The notes beneath the pieces were generated by a model, which worked only from the letters and a program-made list of their open reading frames with translations, was not told the origin of the DNA and ran no database searches. A stretch of 64,000 bases of DNA from Gracilaria gracilis (lineage: Eukaryota; Rhodophyta; Florideophyceae; Gracilariales; Gracilariaceae), in the NCBI GenBank assembly GCA_030374805.1, contig JARGSG010000103.1, forward strand, positions 1-64,000, in the 5' to 3' direction. A program made the translations under genes and the position numbers. Position 1 is the stretch's first letter, and every line of letters starts with the position of its first letter. Shown piece by piece: positions 41,645 through 54,828 of the stretch.

Positions 41645-43719
41645 AGTGTCTTATGATCGCAGACTAGCGAAAGCTTAAAGAGCCCAGCTAGAGCAAACGA
41701 GAACGACGGAAATACTGAGGAGGAGTAGTTTGCTGTTTTGGGTGTAAGAGAACGAGCACGTTTCAGGGTTTGCGAATGATTGCCCGTTTAACAGATATCG
41801 TCGTATTAGATGGTGCCGAAAGTTTGTCGGTACCGACAGCTCACAGCAGAACGGCAAGAATTGTGGAGGCTATTCGTTCGAATTGTTGCAAAAAGTAACG
41901 AAAGAAGTAGCTCGGACAACAACACATTCGCCTTGTTAGTGATGTGAACGTCCCCGCCCTCCTACCTTACCGGTAGCTTACAATTGCGGTCTCAGTTCCA
42001 ACCGCACGCTGATTAATTGCAACAAACATTGCATTCGAGATCATCAAAGTTGCAAAGCTACCAATGTTGCATTCTTCGCTTGAGATTCTTCGTTAAAATA
42101 TACCACTTGGACAAGGTGAGAACTCCCTTCTCACGTCGCATTGGCTTGGTTTTCAGTGAGTGGCTGGGGAAGTGGTACAGAGAATTATCAGCAGTGTATT
42201 TCTTTCACGGAGAGACAGGCTTACCCTTGTATGTTGCTCTCATTGTGCATAATGGTACCAGGGGGACGCCGATGAGATAGGACTTACTCTCAACGCAAGC
42301 CGATGTCATCAGCCTCGCATCTTCACACCGCGAAATAGCACAAGATAGGCCTAAATAAGCCTTCAAATGCCAATCAATATAGCCTTTGATCTGTTGCCAT
42401 TCTTCTTCTCGTCATGACAACAACTTACGTTCAGGGTTGCATTGATGGAAAAGTAGCGTAATTTCGGCTATAACGTAGCACAGTCCTCGGCAGCAGTCTG
42501 TAGCTGACGTATCTACGAAGGAAGTTCACTGGTTCTAAGGACTGTAGCAAAATGTTGAGTGAACAGTTGAAACTTATGGAGCTGTTTCATTTTCGTATCC
42601 GATACAGTACATGACTGTTGCAACTGTGCTTGTTACCAACAATAGCGATGTACTGCCGCACTGTCGTACCAAAACGTAAAGAGAAAAGCCAACAATGTGC
42701 AGAATATCGAATAACTTCAGGATCGCATGCGATACCCATGCGTCTCAACTTCATATGATTCACACAGAGATGTTCAAAACTGTTTGGTTAAATCTATGAG
42801 CCACTGGGAGGCCATTTGATGAAGATGCATATGTCGACTTCTTCGGCTTTTTGGTAAGCATCGTCTATGAAGGTGTGCGGCACCCACCGCTACGCGATAT
42901 TAGACTGTGGAGCAGTTGCCAATCCTCTCCACAAGACGATGGGCGCCTATGTGACCGACGTTCCTCCTCCGACTAGCACAGGCGTCATGGTCGCCGACGG
43001 GATTGCTCAACGAATCGAGTTACTCCCAACATTTTTTTTCGTGTGCTACTCACAAGGCCGTTTAAGGCTTCTTTTCCTTGATTCTCGACGTTTTTTCTTT
43101 GTCTTTTTCTGTCTCAATTGGTCTTTATTCGACTGAAGCACCCCTGCGAGTAGTTTTCGTATGAGAGAGGTACAAATACTTGATATCCATACCTTCCTTC
43201 TTTCCATTCCATTCCAGATTTGGCCAGAAAGGACTTCATCAAGATACGGGACTTCGTCAAGATACGAGAATGCTCTCAGAAAACCACTTCATCACCTCAA
43301 ATCTTCGCACCATTTGCCCCCTCGCAGACTTGACGTGCCATTTTGTCCCCTGGTAGTTAACCTTACTATTGTACTCTGATCATCTGCATTCCAAGTTTTA
43401 TCTGATTGTCTTACTGTAACAGAAGTGTTTGGGAGACGTTTCTATTTCCAGTGACTAACAAGCTCTCCTGCCTTGGTGGTAATCTGAAGTGAAGGTTGGC
43501 ACAAGATTCACGAGTCCGCATCGGGAAAAACTTCACGCGAGAAGTGTTCGAATTAAAGATCGAATCAGACTGGCTGATTAACAAGACCCACGCAACCCCG
43601 TCACAGGCGCCCTCACATCGTAAACAATACTGTACAAATATATCACTTGACTGTATGTCGACAACGAATGTTTATCCATACAGGTTAGATGCGCTCATTA
43701 GAGTTGTTGTTACATGGAG
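41645..43719. other. 2-kb non-coding stretch
   Basis: No recognisable gene. Small frames (for example plus 42867-43136, which has a hydrophobic tail) carry no motif. A tandem duplication CTTCATCAAGATACGGGA / CTTCGTCAAGATACGAGA is at about 43230-43270. Confidence 0.45.
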
Positions 43720-45217
43720 TCAGGTCCATTTGCGATGAACATGAATCCTATTCTCAGGGACAAGCCGTCTCGCGACCAATTCATCCATGCTGCTAATAAC
43801 ACCCACAAGCCGTCCGTCATCGACTATAGGCAACATACCCATGGTGTCCTCAGCCAGCATTTTGGCCGCTTCATAAAACGGCGTGGCGGCGCTCACACTA
43901 ACAATATTGTGATGCATCCAAGCAGCAACCGGCATCGAATACGATCATATTGTCTCTTTCTCTCAGCCAGCGTAACGTCCTGTACAGAGATAAGCCCAAG
44001 CAGTGATAGTTTATCGTTCAAAACGGGAAGTATTTGATGTCCGTGCAAGGCCATAAGCGCTCTTGCATGGCTGATCAGCAACGTTGGTAAAACAGTTCCT
44101 AAATCCTTGCTCACAAAATGAGAAACTGGATGTGGTTGTGGGATTTGCTTCGAGGCGTCTGCGACAAGCGGTTGAACGATATAGCGTGCCTTCTCTTCTG
44201 TAACTTTGAGCACGGCAGAGGCAGCACGTGCGTGTCCACCACCTCCAGACGATTTGAACAAGCTCTGAAAATCAATTCCATCGATGCGCGCGCGAGCCAT
44301 GCCAATAATGGAAAGTTGCTTAACGACAAGGTCGAGCGACGATGTATTGGTGCTCGACAATGGTGAACACGACGAGAGCGACTCGCTGCTCCCCTTATCG
44401 CGAGACTTTCTCTTTTCTCTCCTCCCCCTCGAGTTGAGATACGCGAGAATCAAAAGGTCTAACTTGGCGATTTGAAGTACGTCGTTGGGTTCAGGGCCAA
44501 GTTTGCCAGCGCAGTGATCACAGCGTTTTGCTGCTCATCGGTAAGCATGGTATGCAAACACTCGGCGATGGAACGTTGAATGGCCCCCTGGGACATGAGC
44601 CACGCCAGCGCTTGACGTTTTCGTGTAGTAGAATGCTCAAAAGTCAGTGAGCGGGTATCGGAATGATTAGCAAGGGCCAACAAAGTAGCTTCCGCGGGCT
44701 TGAGATCAATGGCAGCGTCGCGAGGTTTCTCGTAGATTATGGTAGCAACTGCGCCGACGGGCTCCACAATAACTCGCAAGTTGTCGTTTTCCACGTCACA
44801 TTAACGACCGAGGTGATGGGCATACACTTCAACATCCTGTGCGTACTTGGGCCATTCGGCTGCTACGTCGAATCGATCAGAGCGCACGGAATCCGCAATA
44901 CTTACCCATCTCAATCGCATCGGGTCGACGGCATGCGGGTTAAGAATCGTGTACAGCTGCCTCTGCAACTACAGAAAGCCGCGAATGGCTGGTGACTCAC
45001 CGCCGGGCGTGACGACCAACGTAAATGGGCCTCTGAGCTTAGCCAGCCCCACCGCGGCAGCCATCGAGTAAAAGTCAGCCATAGAATGCGTCTGCACGAT
45101 GTCACGGTCCTTCGGTACCCGCGCACCATTTCGGCTGGCTTGCTCCGTGTGTCTGGAGCGACGCAAGCGCGGTGGCGCGTACGAGTGTGAGGCGCCGTCC
45201 GTCGCACATGCTTCCAC
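43720..45217 (-). pseudogene. DHH-CBS family protein remnant
   Basis: On the minus strand, pieces of one protein follow in order. First is MADFYSMAAAVGLAKLRGPF, a DHH-superfamily first strand. Next come VEVYAHHLGR, where the DHH motif reads A-H-H, and LRVIVEPVGAVATIIYE. Then SSGGGGHARAASAVLK (DHHA1 GGGH motif) and two CBS domains (about 44200-43950 and 43935-43720). In-frame stops are at 44969-44971 and 44801-44803, with frame changes near 44455 and 43900. Plants and cyanobacteria have proteins joining DHH, CBS and tRNA-nucleotidyltransferase domains; the last is not seen here. A host gene for nucleotide or tRNA metabolism, probably organellar, has decayed. Confidence 0.7.
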
Positions 45218-47663
45218 GTAGATGAAGCGCGGTTGTGGAGATGGATGTCGGGCGAGAGGGTATTTGAGACGCGCTTAAAGCGCTGGGGTGGCGATGAATG
45301 CTAAGCGGAGGCGCATCCCCGAACTGAGAGAATTTCAGTGCACGACTCGACAACGTATTATTCTTAAGAAACGAGTTTCTGTGAGAAGGCGCCAATGTAG
45401 CAGTGCAAACTCTGGCCCAAAAATAGATGGACAGAATGAGACCATATGAAGTATGGGGCCTTACTCTGGAAACATTCTGAACCACTCAGAAATATGGGTC
45501 ACATCCGGTCAGTACTTAGTCTGTATCATTAATCCTTACGGGTTGCCTTCTCAGACAAATGGCATCAGGGCGGACACATATGGGGCCAATAAAATTATTT
45601 TGGAATTAATCACGGCCTTTTTCATTCCCAAAATTGTCCAAAACTAATGTTCACAGGGACGCGTAAGCGGTAATAGTGCTGTAGATGCCGCGAGGCGGAT
45701 GATGGTTCCTACACAGTATAGGCAACTCTCCGTGAGGAGGATATTACTCACTAAGGGTGAAACATCAGAGCCGAACACGGCTGAGTCGTTTACTTCCCCA
45801 AAGTTGGGTTGAGCCCAGCCTACTATGTAGTGTAGCCGCCCACTGTCGGTGGTAACTAAATATCCAATATTAATATCTAGAATCCCCAACAATGGGTGCA
45901 AACCTCCCACACGTGTGTGACTGACCAGCAATGCTGTGCACCTCACAACTATTCTATATGTTGTACGAATCTACCCAAGAATGGGGTGTGCCACGCACGG
46001 CATTCATCATCACCTCCTTAGAGAGCATCCCCTTGTCTATGAATCGCAATAGCGAAGCTTCATCCGCAATAGCGTTGCAATACAGTTATGTTGTTGAAAT
46101 GATGCCGACCTGTGATAGGTCTCAGAACGCACTCTCTTCGTACTACGGCTAACAATACAACGGTCGTAATCAGATGTGCCTTTGATCTTTACTTGTTCCG
46201 AAACTGCCCACGTTGCGTTAGTACAACATACTACTACTTTGGACTTATAAAGCACTCATTTAGATCCTCTTTTCTCCTCCTCTCACGTTCCTTTATTCAT
46301 CAAACTACGTCCTACTTGGGTGCCAATTGGGGATGAAATGTGGGCATCGCTGTGTTATTGAACGGGCCAGATTCTAAACTACAGCTGTCCTCTGTATGGT
46401 CTGCGTTTGATCGACATCAGATCTCATGTGCATCCTATTTTTGGGACACATCGTGTACTTGTTTTGCCAAAAACAGTACGTTATATGGGAACATATTGGT
46501 CACATTTTCGGGGCCTACTTTTGGGCATATTTTGCCTATATCTGGATCAAACAATTTAAGGCATGGTCTTGCTCCTTTATGGACCATGTTTGGGAATCAT
46601 AAGGAACTATCAGTTTGCCCGTGGGGCTGGGTTATATGGGGGTGTCCCTCTTGCGGTGCCAATGAGAGCGAGGAGGCAATTCGAACGGAGTCGCCAGAGC
46701 GAGGAGAAAAAGGACAAGAGACGTCCGACCAACGTCTTGCTCTGGCGGCGACGCGTTCAGGAGTGTTGCGGAGCTCCATGACAGCCCAAGGATCAAGAAG
46801 AAAGTTACTGTAAAAGGTTTTTTGATGTCTATGTTTGGTGTGGGAGACAGCAAATTGAGAAAGGGAAACGTAATCGGAAGTGGAGATTATGGGGTGGGGA
46901 CAAAAGGCAATTGTGAACATAAGTGTTTTGAAATAGTATGCAGTACAGATAGTTCTTGAGGTTATAAGTGGGATTCAGTTTTGAAAGCGAGATGAAGCTC
47001 GAGTTTAAGATATAAAAATTTGTGGGAGAAGTTATTATAATGCATCCGCGAATGCAGCCAACTAGAGACGTTTCTGCTCTGGTACGCTAGCACGCTGGTA
47101 CGGCTGGCTACACCTGTTTAGAAAGGCCCTCAGCACAGAATGTTTGTGGCTGGTCGTTTTGAAGATCGTTTTTGCCGGCGTCAAATTTTTGCGCTGTTTT
47201 GGTCCGTCTGTCCATACAATGGACCTTAGAGCCCCTTTCAACAGACTCGAATCGCTCTGCATGGGGTAAAGTGATCGAGGATTTCGACCGTTCAAGTTTT
47301 CAGCTTGTCGCAACAAAAGCGGGTTGTAATTGTAATTCAAGATACCATGATAATAAAAGGCAATTTCCTAACTGTCTAAGTAGATATCTAGAGCTCTCGG
47401 TAGTCCGAAGTAGCCGCCCCAACTAGTCACGAGATGTATTTGGAAATCTACACAAGACTGGAGATGTGCGAAACAATTCTGTTTTCATCTTGCCCTGTTC
47501 AAACACGTCATGCGGAAAGGCTTCCTTTTCGCCAAAGCGGAGACCGCGCCATCGACAAGACTTTCACATGTGACCATACAGGTAACTGTTACTTCGTATT
47601 GGCTTTGTTGGCTTCTCCTCATTGTTACCTTGCCGGCATCTTTACACCGTCAAAAGCAGAACA
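45218..47663. other. 2.4-kb non-coding stretch
   Basis: No supportable gene. Two AT-rich parts (about 45440-45650 and 46440-46600) with repeated words such as ATATGGG, TTTTGG and GGCC may be remnants of small non-autonomous transposons; I could not find matching ends. A possible splice pair surrounds 47580-47660 upstream of the next gene (AG-GTAACT ... AAAGCAG). Confidence 0.4.
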
Positions 47664-49319
47664 ATGAACGAACCCAATCCCCCCGTTAACTTGCAATCGC
47701 CTCAATCCGCGTCTAGTGCTCCACTGCCCCTCCACAACAACAACATAGGCGTTGAAATCCCATCAAAGACAAATGCACCACAGCAAGAGAGTACTACCAC
47801 TGGCTTCCAAACTTGGCTACTAGGGTCGGTCGATGAAGAACTTGGTTGTGCTAATGCTTTCCTACTTTCTGTGCAGACGAAGAATCCAAAGAAAGCATTA
47901 CGAAGTGCTCGTCGTAGCGTAAGTGGATCCCGAAACGTGCTCATTGCACGCATTCTGTTGCATCTACACTCTGAGCTTCACAAGGGAATCTTTCCGCTTC
48001 AATCATTATCGATCTTGGAAGTCCCCGGACTGAATGTCTTTCTGGACTCAAGGATAAGTGAGATATGGAAAGCAGCTCCTTCTGTGGAAGAAATGCTGAC
48101 CGCTCTCCCGAAGGATGGACAAGAAGAAGCTCAATTTAGATTTGAACTTAGCCGAAAGGCGATCGAAACTGATAGCGAGCGGTCTCCGAGGCAAAGCAAG
48201 TCACGATCACGCAATGTGAATGACAAAGTTGATGAATCATCAGGACTTAACACACAAGCCGGCTCTGCGTCCCATCAACCTGTTCAGAACCGAAGCGGGC
48301 TTCGAACAGTCGCTTCACCGATAACGCCGTGTGCAGAGGCCAAGAAAAAGAACGCCAGCCCAGACTTTTTGCTGGATGAGTTTGCGCGTTTGATGGTTCT
48401 ACTGAAGTACGATGAAAATGCGAAGAGGCTTATTGTCAAGACTACGCAAACTTTTTCAAAGGAAAATCAGGACGCAAAAGTAAGGAGGGACGATTTCTGG
48501 GTTCGCTTGGCAGCATTGTTCAATGACTCTAAGTTCTATCCTCTGTTTGAGTTTGACGAACCGATCGCGTTCTTGAATCCTGGAGTTGCTCCCCGAGTTT
48601 ATAGAACTGGAAAGAAGCTTTGCGAAGTCTTGCGACAAAATCGTGCGGTTTGGACGGAGGTAAAGGCAAGGTACTGTGTTTCGGGAAACAATGGTGAAAA
48701 GCCGTTCATTGATTTCTGCCACAGGAACGCCCGAACTAGAGAGCTCTCAGCGGTCGGAGTGCGGACGTATACTACTTACTTTGTGCATGGACTGGAGAAC
48801 GAGTCTCCTGAAGATATTTTCCACAATTTCTTGTCGAGAGAGATACCGTACAGTCAGGGGTTAACGATGGGTATCAATCCGTTGGTCTCGGATGGCTCGA
48901 AGCGCAGATCTGGAGAAGGTGAGAGATCCTCCTCTACACGAAAGAGGAAAAAGGGAGATGACTACGGAGAGTATTTGACTGAACTCAATAGCTCCATGAA
49001 AGATTTCGCCGCCACCGACAAACAAAGACTCTCTTTCGAAATGGAGAAGGAGAAAAAGAGAGAACTACGTCGTGACCAACAGTCTGCTCATGATTGCAAT
49101 ACTGGAAAGTCAGGCAGTATTGCTGAAGCAGTGCAGGACGGCAGTTCAGTAATTGAGGTGACAAAGTTAGTCATGGCTGCTTATCAAGAGGTAGAGAATG
49201 CAAAGAAGAACGCTCCACATTTGGCTTCGGTGGCTCAGGCTGGATTGGAGACTGTGCTGAAGCTCCAGAAGGACGTTTTGGAAAACATTGCGAAGAAGAA
49301 AACCGAAAGGGAGGATTGA
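47664..49319 (+). CDS. Myb/SANT-like DNA-binding protein, probably transposon-associated
   Basis: 551 residues from the preferred ATG (MNEPNPPVNL); an in-frame ATG at 47622 would add 14. A Gln/Ser/Pro-rich start is followed by an unrecognised helical region. The segment from about residue 290 (DDFWVRLAALFNDSKFY) to about 380 (RTGKKLCEVLRQNRAVWTEV, CVSGNNGEKPFIDFCHRN) resembles the trihelix Myb/SANT-like proteins encoded by PIF/Harbinger elements as a second ORF. A basic cluster STRKRKK and a C-terminal Glu/Lys coiled coil follow. Intact. The nearest Harbinger transposase is 5.5 kb away on the other strand, so joint membership in one element is possible but not shown. Confidence 0.55.
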   Translation: MNEPNPPVNLQSPQSASSAPLPLHNNNIGVEIPSKTNAPQQESTTTGFQTWLLGSVDEELGCANAFLLSVQTKNPKKALRSARRSVSGSRNVLIARILLHLHSELHKGIFPLQSLSILEVPGLNVFLDSRISEIWKAAPSVEEMLTALPKDGQEEAQFRFELSRKAIETDSERSPRQSKSRSRNVNDKVDESSGLNTQAGSASHQPVQNRSGLRTVASPITPCAEAKKKNASPDFLLDEFARLMVLLKYDENAKRLIVKTTQTFSKENQDAKVRRDDFWVRLAALFNDSKFYPLFEFDEPIAFLNPGVAPRVYRTGKKLCEVLRQNRAVWTEVKARYCVSGNNGEKPFIDFCHRNARTRELSAVGVRTYTTYFVHGLENESPEDIFHNFLSREIPYSQGLTMGINPLVSDGSKRRSGEGERSSSTRKRKKGDDYGEYLTELNSSMKDFAATDKQRLSFEMEKEKKRELRRDQQSAHDCNTGKSGSIAEAVQDGSSVIEVTKLVMAAYQEVENAKKNAPHLASVAQAGLETVLKLQKDVLENIAKKKTERED

Positions 49320-50040
49320 ACTTCTTTACTGTGATGAACTACATCAGTGTTTGTCCACATATATCTCTTCATTATTCCTGCTTGACTTCGTTTTCGTCCT
49401 CCATTGACTTCTCATCGATTGATTTGTATACGTTATCTAATGTTCTTATGCTTTAAAATGTTTGTGTCTTCTTATGCAACACGCTTCTCAAGGCGCTCTG
49501 CTAGTACCGCGATTCATCTCGAGATGCTGCCAAATCTGAAATGGATTCCGAAAACAGCTTGCGCGATCCATCCGAGCTTCAGCAACCACTGCAGCAACGC
49601 TCTGATCCTCTTTCCGTCGATCCGCTTTCCTTCGACCCGCTTTCATCGTCGCTGACATTTTGAGGCAGATGTAGGAATACGTCTTAACCTGGCAATCTCA
49701 GATGGTTCCAGCCAGTGCCAGAGAATGTAGTATCCTTAGTTCCAGAACCGTAGTGGAACATGTGTCCACCTTCCGCCGTCATAGTCGCAGATTGAGTGTA
49801 CATGTTCGTTTCGTTATCTAGGGTAGTTGACCTACCTTGGATCTAACATGAACCCAGAACTGTGATTGACATTACAAAGCTCGGTTATTCAATAGGTGAT
49901 AAAATACTTCGTCCTGCGGAGGTTGGGGTTTCCAAAGCTACGTAAAGAACAATGAATGATGAACTTAACCAACGGTTAACAACGAAGCAAGCAGTTTCCA
50001 TGTACTAGTAAATTCTGAATCATGCTGCTAACAGTGCTCC
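49320..50040. other. spacer containing a duplicated fragment of the neighbouring gene
   Basis: The segment 49650-49840 is a chimeric duplicate of the decayed membrane-protein gene: 49660-49705 resembles 50290-50340, and 49711-49840 resembles 51451-51572. Nothing else recognised. Confidence 0.6.
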
Positions 50041-51660
50041 TTAACACGAAGACGGATCCTTATCATTGAACTCCAGCGAAGGTTGCCCTGAATGTTCCTC
50101 TTCAAATTCCTTCCTGGCCTGCTCCAGTAATGAGTCCCCCGATTCTGTTGAGTATACCGTCACACCTGTACTTAGACGATTGGCGACGGTCTTCACGTAC
50201 GGTTCTCGTCGCTTTCGAAGCTCGTCAAAGTAAGGGTTGTTCTCAAACCGTTCACGACTTGTTCCATCCGAAGTACTGGAGTACTGGCCCTGCCATTTCG
50301 AGGCGGACGTAGGTAGATGTCCTAACCTCGCAATCTCAGATGGTTTCAAAATCATCGTGTCAACAACCGCAACCGCCGCCTTCGCATCCTCCGTTGACAG
50401 CCCTGATGAAGAATGTTCTACAGGTGACTGATTGTTGCTCTGATGAGGTGAGCTTTCCTTGTCGTAAAGTTCGGGGTCCAAGTGGACAGGACCCGAACAT
50501 TGCTCGAATATCCTATTCTGATCCTTCTGATATGACCACCACCATGGCCACGGCCCATCGTTCGACAAATCCGACTGCAATTCCATTGTTCCATGCCCAT
50601 AACGTGCACTTTCACGAACGCTAGACTCATTATGTTGATAGTCATCCAGAACCGAGTCTTGGTGAATGTCATCGTTCCGTGCCCGTCGCAAAACATGATT
50701 GCGAGCCACGTCTGGCGAAGCAGCCGAAGCAAATTCCGATGCAAGTACTGGGCTGTATTGGTAGGAAGCCTTCCCAGAATCCGAATCAGTGACCAATTGG
50801 CCTTGCATATCTGTCTCGTACGGTGAGGGCGCAGCAGTTGGCGTCGAGCTCATTGAGAGTATCTTTTCCGAACCTTCAAGTGCACTTCCTATCCGTGTGT
50901 CTAAAGCATCGGGAGAATCCTGTTCCACCTCCGTCGCTTGCATAATTCTATACTGTTCCATTTCTTCCTTCGTCACTGTCTCATATCCAGTTCCTTGCAA
51001 AACCATTCTATACTCGCACCCTTGGTTCCCACTCGACGCCGATTCAAAAGTCGGCCGCGCTACAGAGCGGTTTTCGTGAAAAGAATTTCCCTCTCCAGTA
51101 TCGTGGCCTGAAGATGCTCTATGGGAGCCCCTACGGCCACCGAACATTGAGATACGTTGCTCAAACTCGTTGGCACCAGGCAAAGTATCCTTTTCCATGG
51201 TTTTCGGACCTTCGCCATGAGAAACAATCTCAGTACGATCTTATGTTGTAGCATCACCATACTCAGTTGGTTGCTCCGACTCCCGCAAACCAATACCAGA
51301 GAGTGTAGTATCCCTAGTTCCAGAACCGTAATGGAACATGTGCCCACCTTCCGCCGTCACAGTTGCAGATTGAGCGCGAGAGGCAATCTCAGTTTGATCG
51401 TGTGTTGTAGACTCACCATACTCCGTTGGTTGTTGGGATTCACGTAGGCCTGTGCCAGAGAATGTATTATCCTTAGTTCCAGAACTGTAGTGGAACATGT
51501 GTCCACCTTCCGCCGTCATAGTCGCAGATTGAGTGTACATGTTCGTTTCGTTATCTAGGGTTGTTGACCCAACCTTGGAACATGTGTCCACCTTCCGCCG
51601 TCATAGTTGCAGATTGAGTGTACATGTTCGTTTCGTTATCTAGGGTAGTTGACCCACCTT
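49711..51660 (-). repeat. dispersed and tandem copies of an about 120-bp coding repeat
   Basis: Copies at about 49711-49840, 51291-51430, 51451-51572 and 51578-51660. Each encodes, on the minus strand, variants of NETNMYTQSATMTAEGGHMF followed by a Ser/Gly/Thr-rich part. Copy-number change here probably broke the gene. Confidence 0.75.
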
Positions 51661-54600
51661 GAAGATTTAGACTTGAATACGCTGCATATGTATCAGTTCC
51701 AACGTTTCCGTAAGAACCGCTTACGCCCCCAAGTCCGTAATCTGGTGTCTCGTGGGCAAAGTTTTCAGACCCGTCAATTGGTCGAGACTCCATTGGAGGT
51801 TGTCCCGGAGCGTATCCACTCGCACCGTCTCCGGCATAGGATTCGTTTTGATAGACTCCAGCGCCTTGATTCAGACCTTCAGTGTAGCCACCCTGACTAG
51901 CGTCCCAATAATCACTAGGTTTTCGGCTTGAGTACTGACTGCTGTATGAGTAAGCTACACCATCACTTCTAATTGCAAAGAACAGCTGCACAAGCAACAG
52001 AAGCATCAACAATGCCCCAAGAACACCCATTCCGATTGGAAATCCATTTCCCGCTGGTACTGTTCCGATACGGTTCTTGTACTCTCCTTCGGTAATCGAT
52101 GGCACTCTTTCGTCACCCGTCAGAGCAGATGAATCGACTTGATCGGTATTTTCCGTTTCTGAGACTTGGATGACTTCGGCATCAGTGTCTGGAACTTCTG
52201 CCACAGCTTCAGGAGCAGCCACGGGCAATACGGAAGATACAGGAATGGGACTTGCCTGAGCATCAGTCGAACCAATAATGACGGTATCCGATCCTGTTAA
52301 CGAAACAATTAGTGAGGGGGTCGGAGAAGGAGACGCGGATGCAACGCCATCTACGTCTGAGGAAGAACCGCCTGAAGTTACACTTCCCAAAGAGACACCG
52401 TTGGGGGCTTCTACGCTTGAAGTATCAGACGTTTCGTCGTCTAATATGAAAACATCTTGAATTTCGTTTCCCGACGAGGCGGGTGTAGTTCCAGGGATAG
52501 GAGTTGAAGTGGGTGTATCTGTTACCACTATTTCAATCTGGTTGTTCGTAACTGTGGCTGCAGGAGCAATAGCGACAGCAGTACTTGGGGATGGTTGCAA
52601 TGACGAAATCTCCGTAACATCCACAGGATCATCGTCAGAAGATGAAGAGCCAGAAGCTGGTGTTTCTCCTGCATCTGGTACCAATATTTGGACATCGCCA
52701 TTTTCGTCATTCCTAGTTCCTTCTGTGGCGGCGTTAGGCGGTATAGCAACACTGACAGGAGCTGGCGTCTTAGAAGAGATAGGCTGCGGGTCCATGGAAA
52801 CTGCGGCAGGATCAGCGTCAAGAGCTACAATAACGGCATCCTCCGAATCATTTGATGAACCGTTTTCGTCACTCTGCAGACCAGTTGAGGCGCTCGCAGG
52901 AGAAATAGCAGTTAGAACGTTGCCAAGGCTTTCCTCCAACGGCATTGAACTCGGAATTGGTTCGTCATTTGCATCTATTTCCGTGCCGATAATGGTCACC
53001 GCCGACTCTTCTGGTGTGGAGGGAATTGAAGGATCCTCAATTTCGAAAACAAGTATCACTGCAGAACCCGATGTCGATGGCTCTGCTGCAGATGCCGTCA
53101 CTGGAGATTGAGACTCCTGAGACGATCCTTCTTGACCGACAGCCAGGGTTATCTCGGTACCGGGCGGTGGTGACGGCGAAAATGATTGGTTGATTGTGGA
53201 GGACTCTTGTTCTTCTCCTCCACGCTCAACTGAAATGAGCACACCAGAATCAGGGCTTGTATTGGGAGCTGTTGCTTCGCTAGGAGATGGAGATCGTTCG
53301 GTTGGACCTTTCCCTTGAGCTACGATGATTACACCTGATGTTGGAATCGGCGCCGGACACGAACTTGGTTGAACGGTTCGAACATCGTCATCATCAGTCC
53401 CAGTCTCAACATTCTGCGCGGGACTAGACGTCGCGGACGGTGATGGCGACGGTATACCATTCCCCTCGAGAACGACGATTACCTCAGAGGATTCAGTTGA
53501 ACCAGCGTCATCGTTCTGTTTCGATTCAACGTCCTCCACTGCTGCACTCTGGGGAAAACCGCTTGAACCAGACCCGGTTGGATGCATTGGAGCATCAGAA
53601 GCCGCTTCACTAGATGACAAACTGATGGGACTTGTGGACACCACAACAGGTTTTTCTCCAAATGTTGTTTGACTGAAATCCGTGGGTAGCAAGATATCAC
53701 TGGAATGGGCTTCGTCTTCGTCTGAACCCGAAACCTAATTGGTTGCGATACTGGATCCAACTAGAGCTTGTGATTTTGTAATCGTGGCATCAATCAACCC
53801 ATTAACCTCAGGAAAATGACATCCTTCCGGATTCCCGTCTCCCATTTCATCAGAAGTCACAATGCCATCAGTCTGAGTTTCTTCCACTTCATTCAAGTCA
53901 CCGCCTGTAGCGCTCGGGGCGCTCACCGTGACAACCGTAGGAGAAGGAATTGGTGTCTCCTCAGAATTGCTTCGGGGTTCTTCCGATGCAATAGACACAG
54001 TAGCCGAGTTGCTTAACATGGAGACTGGTGGTAGCTTGGAAACAAGGGAAGCCGACGGCTTTCCAAAGCTATTACCAACAGATTCAGTGACACAAACAGC
54101 TGATATCATTGCATTGTCCTTGATCGCACTAAAGACAATCTTGATGTTATTTGCATTGTCTGGAGTGACTTCGTCAATCCAAACTATTAGAGCTGCGGAG
54201 CACCCAACTTCCCCGACAACGTCTATCGTTTTCGTCAAAGAGCCAATAGTTACGGAGAGCAATCGTTGAATCTTCTTGCATGCAGGTTCGTAGATTTCTG
54301 CGAGCCCTATGAACACAGACTTTGGAGCTTTGTCCTTGTTACTGATAGTGAGACTGAAGTGGGACCCGTAGATATGGGAAGAGAACACAGAACCCGTTTT
54401 GCGGAGCTCCTGACACGACTACTTTCGTATCAGAGTAGTAAGAAACATCCAGAGGCAAAGACGCAGTGTTCAAGAAGCCGGGAACATTACTTTGACCAAA
54501 AGAAAAGCATGAGCCACCATCTTCGGCTTCATTTGATGAATCACTCTGACCAGCAGCCGAAGTGGGTTCAGTGTCTGCTTCAGATGGAGCTGAAGATCCA

Positions 54601-54782
54601 TCTGCAGCATCCCCATCAGATGCTACAGGGGTGGGCTCGGTTGTAGTGATTGTCGCCGTTTCGGATTCAGGAACATCGGCGTGACACAACACAGAAACCA
54701 AAGCATCCCCGGAGACGGCTGTGAACGAAAGGTCGATTATGCCATTAAGTTGGATGATTCCTTCCAGTTCAGTTGGATCTGT
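50041..54782 (-). pseudogene. decayed large Ser/Thr/Pro-rich single-pass membrane protein gene
   Basis: Read on the minus strand from about 54782, where TTTTCCTCTCACAG looks like a splice acceptor. A globular part (GIIDLSFTAVSGDALVSVLC, KSVFIGLAEIYEPACKK) is followed by about 600 residues of Ser/Pro/Val repeats resembling an extracellular stalk. Then come one membrane helix (IGMGVLGALLMLLLLVQLFF, about 52000) and a Ser/Gly/Tyr-rich cytoplasmic tail with repeats. In-frame stops are at 53735-53737 and 51241-51243, with frame changes near 54390 and within the repeats near 51570. The flanking reading resumes in frame after each stop, so this was one gene. Function unknown; cell-surface or matrix attachment is a guess. 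Confidence 0.6.
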
Positions 54783-54828
54783 GAGAGGAAAAGGGGGATA
54801 AAAAATAGCAGGCAGTGGGGAGTAAGTA

